The notes beneath the pieces are model-generated. The model worked only from the letters and a program-made list of their open reading frames with translations, was not told where the DNA came from and searched no databases. 64,000 nucleotides of DNA. Source: Escarpia spicata (lineage: Eukaryota > Annelida > Polychaeta > Sabellida > Siboglinidae). Shown piece by piece: positions 34,901-46,900 of this stretch. Each line of letters starts with the position of its first letter. Position 1 is the stretch's first letter. The stretch lies in assembly GCA_963995525.1 (NCBI GenBank), contig OZ023205.1:52322214-52386213 (forward strand), in the 5' to 3' direction. The translations under genes and the position numbers were made by a program.

Positions 34901-37900
34901 CCCCAAAGGAATTAACCAATCACGTCTACAGATGGTACGCGTGAATTATGTGGTGGTAGGCAATATTGAGCGCCGTGTGTCCGGAAAATGCTCAAATAAT
35001 GCTAGGAATTCTAAGTTACTGGAAGAGTCTGTTTCTGTATGATACAAAACACGATATATTCCAGTGCTGACACCCATCCTACGGCCCGTCATACAAACTG
35101 ACAGGACGGGGCCTTATTATACTAAGACGGGTTATACCCCGTCCTCGCAAATTATCCCCCGTCCATAGCTAACATCACCCGTCCAAATGACGAGTGGACG
35201 GGTTTATTGATAAAGCTATGTTCCCTGAGAGACATGCATGCATGCACGCACATATGTATGCAGACAAACTACTAGTGCTGCTATATTGTTGGGTGTGGAA
35301 CCAAAGCCACCGGTCCAGCCACAAACTGTCACACAATTACAGTTATGAGTAATAAGGTCACGTATTTGTCATATAGGCCATATTTTCTTTCTAGAAATCC
35401 ATTTGCTTGATTTGAAATTCTGGCTGCATCACTGTAGTTGTAAACAAGCTACTCATAAGCCTAAAAAACTCGTTAAATGTGCTGACTGGTATTTCAAACT
35501 CAACTTTCTGTATACATGCGTGTTCCTAAGAGGTCAAACTGTCACTCTGCATAGTTGTTTTTCAATTAGTGTAAGTATGTATGCAACAATGCAGCATTTG
35601 TGAATAGCCGAATTTACAATACTCGCGGATGAACGTGGTTGACCTCTAATTGCACCACAAAAGGTGTAACGTAGCACGCAATAACTTTTTGCCATACGTT
35701 GCGCTTAATTGGGTTACCTAAAGGAGTCTATTAACGCCATTGGGAGTTTGAGAATGAGATCCCAATTCAGCGAGTCCACGACAGGTTTTTCCATTTCGCT
35801 GCCTGGGGTCCTTTACTTCCCCTGGCACCAGTGGACTAACAGCTTACAGTGTCTCTTAGAAAAAACAGACAACGTAGGGTGAGCAAAATTGCCAAAGTTT
35901 CAACATGGTGGCTGATACCAGTACCAAACCACCACTCAGTCGGCACTAGGATTTGAACCCCGATTCTTCCCTTCCGATAGACAGTCAGGCATTCTAACCA
36001 CTCCACCAACAGTAGTAGGCTCGAGGATTTAACAAGATTGACAAGATTGCCATCCAGAAAATTACTCTGGATGGCAGGTGGACAAGGAAGCCTTTTGGCT
36101 TATCGAGAGTCCAATACTTTTTATCTACATGTATCCCGCCTTTTTAAGGTGTGTGTCGATTTTATTTTTAAACATATTCACGCTACTAGCACCAACACAA
36201 TCAGGAGATAATCTGTTCCATTCATTTACAGTCCTTTGTGAGAATGAGAACTTTCTTATATCTAATCTACACTGCTCCTTTACTAATGTAGCTTCATGTC
36301 CTCTGGTCCTTCTATCTTTCTTAACTGAGAAAAAAATGTTTCTATCAATATTTTCATAACCATTCAATATTTTAAACACTTCTATGTGATCTCTCAATCT
36401 CCTGGTCTCTAGTGTTGTTAAACCACATTCTTTTAGGCGTATTTCGTAACTAAGATCCCTCAGATTTGGTATCATTTTAGTCGCTCTCCTCTGTACTCTT
36501 TCTAGCATATCTATGTCCTTCTTGTGATATGGCCTCCATGCTTGTATACAATATTCTAAATGAGGCCTCACTATTGTTTTGTACAGCGGTACTATTAATT
36601 CTTTTTTCTTATACGCTATATTTCACCTAATTAATCCAAGGATTTGATTTCCCTTTGACGCTGCAATTCCGCACTGCTCTGAAACCTTCATATCAGCACT
36701 AATGGTTAACCCTAAGTCCTTTTCTTTTACAGTAGTACTTAGAACAGTACCCCCCATTTTATATTTTACCTCTTCATTCCCATGACCTGTGTGGAGGCAT
36801 TTACATTTCCCAAAATTGAACAGCATTTGCCACTTTTCAGACCATTTGATCAACCTATCAAGATCATCTTGTAAATGCTGTCTGTCTCCATCACTTTTAA
36901 TCCTTCTAAACACTTTTGTATCATCCGCAAATTTTAACACCTTGCTTGTTATATCATCGTCCAAATCGTTGATATATATTAAGAATAATATAGGTCCTAG
37001 TACTGATCCCTGTGGTACCCCACTCAATACCGATTTCCAGTTTGAAGCCTCCCCATCAACTACTACACGTTGTCTTCTGTCATTCAGCCATTTTTCTATC
37101 CAGTTTATTATATCATTTCCTATGCCATGGGCCTTTAGCTTAAGGAGTAATCTTTGATGTGGTACTTTGTCGAAAGCTTTTTGAAAATCTAAATAGATGA
37201 TATCTACTGGTGATCCCTCATCTACCCACCTAGTGATGTCTTCCAAAAAACATAACATATTTGTTAAGCATGACCTCGCTTTTAAAAACCCATGTTGAGA
37301 TGGGTTTATCAAGTTATGTTTAACAAGAAAATCCACCATGTGATCTTTAATTAGTCTTTCAAATAATTTGCAAATCACTGATGTTAAACTCACTGGTCTA
37401 TAGTTCTCTGACTTGTTTCTCGAACCTTTTTTAAATAACGGTATAATGTTTGCCTCTTTCCATTCTAAAGGAACCACTCCCTCTTCTAATGACAAATTGA
37501 AAACTGTTGCAAGCGGTGCGCTAATTTGTTCTACAATTTCCAATAGTAGTTTGGGCGGAATCCCGTCCACTCCAGGTGATTTATTATCCTTCATAGCCCT
37601 TATTTTCTTAGCTACCATTTCCGAGGTTACAACTAACTGTCCTAAATAGTCTGAATCTGCCCCCTTGAACTTAGCCTCTGGTACTGGCAGTGAACTAATA
37701 TCTTCCCTGGTAAACACTGAACTAAAATACTCATTCAGGTCTTCTGCCATTAAGAATCCCTCTGATATTGTATTTCCAGCACTATCTTCTAGAGGACCGA
37801 CCTTATCCTGAACTTTCTGTTTGCTTCGAATATACGCATAAAAACTCTTACTGTCATGTTTTATATTACTAGCTAATTTTTTTTCATAGCTTCTCTTTGA

Positions 37901-40900
37901 ATTTCTAATTTCAGCTGTAGCTTGATTAAGTGCTTCTTTATAAATGTTGTAGTCTTCATCATTTCCAATACATCTATATGACTTCCACATCATTTGTTTA
38001 TACTTAATTTTTCTAATGGCTGCTTTCGATAAGTGTTTCTTTTTAGACCGTTTCCCTTGTTTTTTGAAAGGTACAAATTTATCGACTATGCACTTAATTT
38101 CACTATTTAAGATATTCCAGCATTCGGTTGCTGTCTTATTCTTCAGTGTGTTATTCCAGTCTATCTTTGCTAAATATTTCCTGATGTCCTTATACCTTCC
38201 TTTGTGGAAATTTCTCCTATACTGCTTTTTACTATTCCTTTCTGATTTTACTTTGATGGTAAAATGTATCTGGTTGTGATCACTACTCCCCAGTGGCTCA
38301 CATATCTTGACATTGTCAACTAATTCTTTCTGTGAGGACAAAACTAAGTCTAACACATTCTCTCCCCTGGTTGGTTCTAGCACATGTTGAGAAAGGAAAC
38401 TATCTTGTACTAAAACTAAAAACTTGTGGTCCTCACTCCCCATACTCTGTAGAGATTTCCATTGTATATGCCCATGGTTAAAGTCCCCCATAATAATGCA
38501 GTTCCGTTTGCTTACTTCCCTTATAGCGTTTTGTATTTTTTCATTCTCTTCTATGCTTATGTTTGGACTTCGATAAACTAACCCAACTGTTAACGTTGAG
38601 TTTCCTGTAACTATGTTACACCAAACAGCTTCTTCGCAATCTGCTTCTCATCCTAATTTTATTTCATAAGCCTGGATAGATTCTTTAATATATAAAATAA
38701 CTCCACCTCCCTTTCTTCCTATTCTATCTTTCCTAAACATTACATATCCTGTTAGTCCCAATTCGGCATCTGATATATCAGTGGTGGCCCACGATTCGGT
38801 TATACCTATTATGTGAGGGTCAATATCTTCTACCATAATGTTTAGTTCACTTCTTTTGTTTACTATGCTCCTTGCATTTAAACAAATGCATTTATATCCT
38901 GATTCAGAAAAGTTTTCCAGGCTGTTCTTTGCCGATTTATTTCTGCTGTCTTTATCTATGCCTCCAGTTTCAGGCTTCTCTGTGAATCCCCCCTGTGAAT
39001 CTAGTTTAAATAGATGCAGCCTGTCCCACTGTCAACAGATTGCAGCAAGTTCTCTGAGAAAACTGCTGCCCCCTTTCCAATTAGATGTAGGCCATCTCTC
39101 ATGTACATATCTTCCCGCCCAACAAAGTATCCCCATAAATCTAGGAATCCCACCCCCTCTTCTTTACACATCTGCTCAACTAGTGCGTTGATCGCCATCC
39201 TCTTGCAGTTTCTATATGTCGGCCCCATTCCTCCCATTACTGGCAAAATTCCTGAGAGGATAATCTGTTCTACTCTTGTCTTCTTTAACTTCTTCACTAA
39301 CTGTCTGTACTTCTGAACTATCCCAGTTGTTCCCTCCCTCTCTGCATTATTTGTCCCTACATGTACTAGTATAGACCCTCCCTTGCCATGCCCCAGTACC
39401 TTCTCTACCCTTTCAGTTACATGTTCTATCCTAGCCCCCGGTAGACAAACAACGACGTCCTCCCCCTCGCTTAGAGTCTTATCTGTCTTTCTCATAATCG
39501 AATCGCCCATAAACACCCTCTCTTTCCTCATTGCCCCCTCAATCACTGCCTCAGTGTAGCTCTTTCTACGGTTTGCATCTTTCTGGTTGTAATCTTGTTC
39601 CACTGTCTTCTGCTCTCCCGTCACAATCTCGTCCATTCCATTCTTTCCTGACGCTGTTTCTCTTGTCACCTTTCTTCCTGTCATCGTCCCTCCCGACTTC
39701 TCTTCTGTCACATGTACTCTCACTTCCTTTCTTCCCGTCATCTTTCCTCCCATTGCATTTCCTTCTCTCCTCTCCCGTCTCTTTTTCCCTCCTACCTCTT
39801 TCTCTACGGTCACTTTCTCTCCTGCCACCTTCACACCTGTCACATTTCCTGCCGTCGATCCTCCACTTTCTTCCCCTCCGATCACCTTCCCTCCTCTCAG
39901 TCTCCTTTCCTCGGTCTTGTTGCCGCTACTCTGCTCCTTCAGTTTCACAGTATTCCCAACTTTATCCCTGTCGTCTCTCTCCATTCCGTCTGTCTCCTTG
40001 CTGATTCTCATCTCCATCCCCTTCACAATATCTACCAACCTAGCTACCTCTTTCTCCAGACATTTCACCTTCCAACACCCCACGCACTGAAAGGTGAATC
40101 CCTCTTCCTTGGTTTCTGTCCATGACTTCGTACAGCCGGATAAGGCAAAATCTACCCAACTGTGGCAGTCGTCGCACACCAAGTGTCTCTTTGCCTTGAC
40201 TTGCCGCTTGCAAGGCGCCATATCAGAATTTATTTAATAATAATAATCTAATTAGCTATTTAAAATAGTTTTGTCAACTGTGTTTACACCATTCACTGTC
40301 TATGTAGTCTTTAAGAAGACTGTTTTCTGTGCACAAATGTTACACTTTTCGTAAGATTGCGTACGCTAGACTGCCTTATTTATTTAGGTTATACAGCACC
40401 CTAGCGAATAAGAGAGACACTAGCTACATAAACTTAGTTCGCCCGATTATCGAAAATGCTTAATTCTAACAACAAAGCTACCTTATCAAAATGTCTAGCA
40501 GGTACTGACTTACACAGATATTATCTTATGTAGGTAGTTTATGGTTGTTACTTTATCACCTATATATTCTACCACATAACGAGGTTTGTTAAATCTTGTT
40601 TACAAACTTATCGTAGCCGTAAGCTAAAGTGCCCTATTATCACTCACTAGACTAAAGTGTCCTAAAATACTTTATCTAACTAACTTTAAGCACAACTGCT
40701 ACTCAATATATGTTTACTGCTACTTTATGAATGATATTAAGGCAAGAATAATACTTATCAATCAGTAATTCCACTTGCTTATGAACTTTGATACACCACC
40801 AATTTCAACGATCTATCTCCGCCAAATATAGCCTCGAGTGATGCTGTCACCGATGACGACATCCGTCAGGCTGTGCTTGCTGGCCGAGCTTGGTGTGGTG

Positions 40901-43900
40901 ATCACTTCAGGTACTTCAGTCTTGTTGTCATTCAGCTGAAGACGATCATGAATCATCCATGCAGTTCCATATTCTACAAGTGATAGCCAATTCCATTAGA
41001 CAGTTTGGACCGATTGTTGTGTATTCGGCGTGGCATCAAACACAGTCTAACAAACAGATCTACTTGTCACATCAGCTATACAGCTATGTGTTACTCACTC
41101 ATTCAATTACCGCACCTGTTCTGTAGGTGACTATCAATGACCACAACCTGCGGTAATATCACGATTCATGGGCACAACAATGATTGGGAAAATAACCGGA
41201 TGAAAATCAAATGGAGTCCATGAATAACTGATCAGTTGTGAAAATTTCATTAACAGGTGCGAATGTCGTGTATCAAAACAAGCTTCGGCAATTTCCATAC
41301 ATTCCCTGTATGTTAGGTATCAATGTGCACGATCGCAAAGGAAACTATCGCAGCTAGAAACAGTATTTTAAGAAAAATGTAATAATTTATTAGCATTACT
41401 TTTTATTTACAAACCCAAAAGTTGAGTTTTTAAAAGAAGTTATGCAGCAACTTCATGAAGGAGTTAATAGCCCAGAATTTCTTATTTTCTTCAACGCATT
41501 CGTTATTAGAAGATAATTCAAATATATCTAAATTTATAAACGTGTATTGGAAACACGGCAAAACACCATAACATTGATAAGACATTTGAGCAGTGCTGAA
41601 GGTCAATTACTTTTAATCTTTTTATTGGTCCAGATTAACTTGTAATCTACTGCATAAATCTAGCCCCTTGAAAGCATACAAATGACATCAAAATTGTTGA
41701 GTTATTATTTGGGTGTTTTTGAACCTTTCTAGCCAGCCATGCTTTGATTTGTTCATTTCATCACCAGCAAGTCTTCACAGTACGTATTTGAGCAGTCAAA
41801 AGGTGGTCGTACATAAGTTCACAGAGCCAAAAATATGTCACATTACATGTGGGTGGATGGCGGGTTGATTGTCACCACATATCGCAGATGAAATAAATCG
41901 ATATACAGTGGGACACATATTAATGCCCTTTAATGCTGACAGCGTGGTGGGTGATGTCTTGGCAACTGTGTCTGGTCGTCAGTTGAATCTGGTGGGTATT
42001 GGCTGTGGGGTCAATTTTGGATCGTTCAAAGTTGCAAGTCCTGCACCATGTAATGAAGTGAAGGGTTGTCATTTGAAGCAGTACGAAATGCTGCACAGTT
42101 TTGTTGAGTTTGCGATCTTATGAGACCGCCCCTAGTATTCATGAGTGTGTGTGTTAGACATTTGGGAGAAGCTAGGAAAGCCGTCTGAATCAGCAGAGAC
42201 ACCATTGTGGTCTGTCACCTTCTACTATTAATTGGCAGGGTTCGTTTTCGGACAATAGAGACCTTTAGCTAACGCAATTGAGCGTCGTAACTGTACATGA
42301 AAACTGGACGCGACATCAAACTTGAAGTCGACTCCACATCTCGCGTCGGCATCTAGCAAAACACCATTAGCTAACTGCTCAGTAAGTGGTTCTATGTTTG
42401 TCTCCGATAAAAATTAATCTAAGTCTATAATAGTTTGAAATTGATGTGCATAACAAAGAAAATGAATGGACCTAAAACAAAGCCAAAAGAGTTCAATAAC
42501 ACATTTAATTTCACCGCGACAGGCACAACACAGTGCCTGGCTGCATCACTGTAGTTGTAAACAAGCTACTCATAAGCCAAAACTCGTTAAATCTGCTGAC
42601 TGGTATTTCAAATGCGTGTTCCTAAGAGGTCGAAGTGTCACTCTGCATAGTTGTTTTTCAATTAGTGTAAGTACGTATGCAACAATGCAGCATTTGTGAA
42701 TAGCCGAATTTACAATACTCGCAGATGAACACTGCGTGAAACGGCAGATCTACGGTTGACCTCTAATTGCACCACAAAAGGTGTAACGTAGCACTCAGTA
42801 ACTTTTTGCCATATGTTGCGCTTAATTGGGTTAGCTAAAGGAGTCTATTAACGGCAGTGGGAATTTGAGAATGAGATCCCAATTCAGCGAGTCCACGACA
42901 GGTTTTTCCATTTCGTTGCCTGGGGTCCTTTACTTCCCCTGGCACCAGAGGACTAGCAGCTTACAGTCTCTTTGAAAAAACAGACAACGTAGGGTGAGCA
43001 AAATTGCCAAAGTTTCAACATGGTGGCTGATATCAGTACCAAACCACCACTCAGTCGGCACTAGGATTTGAACCCCGATAGACAGTCAGGCATTCTAACC
43101 ACTCCACCAACACACCCCAGTTGATTTGAACTTCCTTCTCGTGTTGCAGCAATGTGCGGCCACAGATAGACAATGCAGACCAGCTGACCAGCAACAAGTA
43201 CGAGGCCTCGATCGAGCTGTTGCTGAAGGCTGCGAGTGCACTGGAGACTACTAATGCCGGGGACTGTCTGGCCGGCAGAGGACTCGGATTCTACGTCCCA
43301 GAGACGACTGGGTAAGTTCCCTCTGTGGATACCAGGTGTCAATGTTTACAGTCTTGTTTCATTACTAAAAGTAGAGGGTGTTTGCAAACGCCCCAATTCC
43401 TTTCCATATCCTGATTTCGCTGTGCTACCGGACAATGGGAATTAGATAATAGTGTATGTTATTTACGTGAATTGCAGGTATCTTACATTTCCTAAACCAT
43501 AAGTTTATTTCAACTGGATATTCGTTGTAACTGATACCACAGGATTGATTTGCTTACACCCACCGTTGGAACAAAAAAACTACTTGTTTATATTGGCACC
43601 ATCTTGTGGATTGGTCACCACTTAATAAGCACCATCCAAGATATGTTAGCCATGCCCACAAACAATTTATGTTAGCCACGCCCACAAACCATTATTAGCA
43701 TCATATCATGCGCTGTGCATTTGCCCACAGCAGGGCTGCTTGCTATGTTGGCATATAACCCTAGCACAGGCTCTGCTATTTCACTGTGATTTTCAGTAGT
43801 AAGCCAGTTACACAACACCTGAAATGGACTGATGTTATAAACGTGAATATGATCAACTGGTACTGTAAACAGATTGTTTGAGAAGTTTTTTACTATAATA

Positions 43901-46900
43901 GAACAACACAAAAAATGCCACAAAGATAGGTTTCACAAATCTGTTTTTTCATCAGAAAGTATTAAATATGTTGTGTTTAATTCCAAGTCACCAATGTATC
44001 CGACTAGTGAGCTGCCCTACCGCTGACAATATCATGGCAGAATTATGCGTTGCAATGCATTGTTTCAACAGTGTATGAGCGTGACATCTCGCATAGTGCC
44101 TATTCTGTCATATAGGGTAAAGGTCTTCCAGAAAAGCATAGCACATCAAAAACACATAAGTAAATAACTTTCCGGAGTACATTGCCGACTGGTCGATCAG
44201 ATGTCAACAGTCCAAGTAGAAAGAAAGAAGCGAGTGGACCTCAGTGTCTCGCAGGAGATGCACTGTCAATGATCCAAAGTTAGCGTATTATTATTATTAC
44301 TAGCATTTCTGTAGCGCCATATCTGCCGGACAAGCTCGTTAATAGGCACGTACACACATTATAAAACGTACATGGAAACAAATGTAAAAATATATATGTA
44401 TAAAGATGCCGGTAAATGTAATAATTATTAAGATTTACAAGATTGTATATATATAATGTGACTAAAATACATGACATATTTGCACAAATATTAAGATAAT
44501 TAAGTAAAAGAATATATATTATGATACATAAAATGGTATTAAAAGATAAATAATAATAAATTAAAATACATTATATAATAGAAATAAATTAATTGATTAA
44601 ATACATGTTCATAAAAAAGTGTCCTACAGCAAGGTTCTTCAGCCGATTCAGTCGATGTACGCCTGCTTAAATAGGTACGTTTTAAGGCAAGTTTTGAATT
44701 TATCCAAAGTCTCTATTTGACGAACGTTTATTGGTAGAGCGTTCCAGAGCGTCGGTCCAGACACGGAGAAAGCTCGTCTGCCATAGCCCTCTAAGTTGTA
44801 GCGCGGGACTACAAGCAGATGTAGATCAGCAGATCGGAGGTTGCGGGGGGGCGCATACGGTATTATGAGATCTTGGATATACGCTGGAGCAAGACCATGT
44901 AAAGCCGTGAAAACAAGGACCAGCAGTTTGTACTGGATACGCCAGTGAACTGGAAGCCAGTGCAGTTCGACCAGCACAGGTGTAATGTGCTGGTGCTTTC
45001 GGTGTCTTGAAATAAGTCTTGCCGCCGAGTTCTGTACCATCTGCAATTTGTTCATAAGTGCCTCGGTGATGCCGTACAGGACCGCGTTACTGTAGTCCAG
45101 CCGCGATATCACCAGGGCGTGGACTAGTGTCTTACATGCATCAGTAGTAAGACAATGTCTTATTTTTTAAATTGTACACTGACTTGGACATCTGTGACAC
45201 GTGTGACGACATTGTTAGTCCAGAGTCGATTGTAATCCCGATATTGCGGATGGTCGGTGACGGAACAATGTTACATCCGCATACACTAACACACGAAACG
45301 TCATGCAGGTGTTTACAAGTTGGCGCTGTTATGATAATAGCCTTGGTCTTGTTTTCATTCAGCAGTAGATTGTGGTCTGACATCCACTGCTTCGCTTCTT
45401 TGATGCATCGCTCGATGCGGTCATCCGCATCAGCGGCTGGTATGACTCCAGCCATTTCAGTGCACTGCCTTCAATGCCTGTGCTGCGCAGCTGGTTAATT
45501 AACACCGAGTGGTCAACAGTATCAAACGCTGCACTCATATCGAGCAGCACTGCCAGCACACTTCTTTCCTTTTGTCAAGGGAATGGAGATGGTCATTCTG
45601 AATGCGCACCAGTGCTGTCTCAGTGCTGTGATGTTGTCTATATGCACTTTGGAAAATGTCCATCAAATTGTTGTCGTCTAGATGCTGGCGAAGTTGGACT
45701 GCTACGTGGCGCTCCAGTAACTTTGAAACAAATGACAAGTTCGATATAGGCCGGTAGCTGTTCATCGAGTCTGAATCAAGGTTTGGTTTCTTTAATAGTG
45801 GTGTGATCACAGCATGTTTTATGTTGGCCGGCACGGACCCCGACTCGAGTGACATGTTGATGATTGTAGCTAATGTCGGCGCAAGAATGTCAATGTTGGT
45901 TTTCATGAGTGAGGTAGGAAGTGGATTGAGCATGCTTGATTTTGTTGGACACCTCCTTACCAAGAGAGAGCACGCCATCTGTGGTGATGCCGTAAAACGC
46001 ATTGACTGTGCAAGACTGTTCGTACTCAGCGTTGACAGTTTGCAGACATCTACTCGCTAACTGACTGCGAGTGTCTAACACTTTGCGTGTGAAGTGCACG
46101 AGAAAGTCATCTGCCAGTTGTGCTATACCAGACACAGGACTGGGCAGTTTTGGAATAGTTTTTCTCTTCATCAAGTCATCCATGATCCTGAACAGTTGTT
46201 ACGTGCACATTCATAAATTTTTGTTGTGTAGAATTTGGCTTTCACAGACTGTATTTGCTGTTTGTAAGTTTCATGCTGTCCAGTGTAGATGTCTCGGTGA
46301 ATCTGCAGCTTTGTCAGTCTCCATTTCCTCTATGCTTGTCGGAGCTTTCGCTTAGCAAGCGATAATTCCATTGTGTGCCAAGGCCTGTTGGGCGCACAGT
46401 AATTGACCGTGTGATCAACGGAGTGTGGCTGTCTTAACAGTTCTTGCAAGGAAGTGTCATACTGTTGCGACAGGTCTGCAATGTTGTTACATGGGCTTGT
46501 TGCCAGGTGTGAAAGTTCGAAATCTGAGCTGAAATTCGTGGGATTAATTGCAGCATATTTTCGATAAGAAACCCGCTTCTTTGTTCAGCTAGGCTTTGGT
46601 GCTTGGAACAGGCAGTGTACAGCATGGTGATCAGTGAGCAGGGATCCCACCATCACTGATGTCAGAACGCTTCCTGACGATGGTGAAATTACAAGGTCCA
46701 GAATATTGCCAACGGTGTGTGTTGGATCACGAACATGCTGCTGCAAGTTGGTGACGTGCAGGAGATCAGAGAAGTCGTTTGAGTCTTTATTTCTGGCTTT
46801 TCCATAGTGGATGTTAAAATCGCCCACGATAATAATTAGTCCAGGCAACTGTGCTGTGAAAAGCTCCAGGAGATTGGTGAACTCGGCCATAAACGTTTTG

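Larger units (their letters stand above)
36030..40230 (-). mobile_element. Nearly full-length CR1-like LINE
   Basis: Two overlapping frames (ORF1 upstream of ORF2) on the minus strand and a 3' end rich in AATCTTGT repeats (36028-36048). In the 3'UTR an 11-bp inverted repeat, TGCCATCCAGA (36048-36058) with 36066-36076, forms a hairpin. The element sits beside SINE copy 1 in the intron between exons 18 and 19. Confidence 0.9.

Noticed and set aside
35939..36010. Genuine tRNA gene
   Set aside because: The fold is tRNA-like, but it is joined to a conserved SINE body and present in several degraded copies.
39531..40125. Plus-strand frames rich in Ser/Leu/Pro opposite LINE ORF1
   Set aside because: Complement of the low-complexity middle of ORF1.
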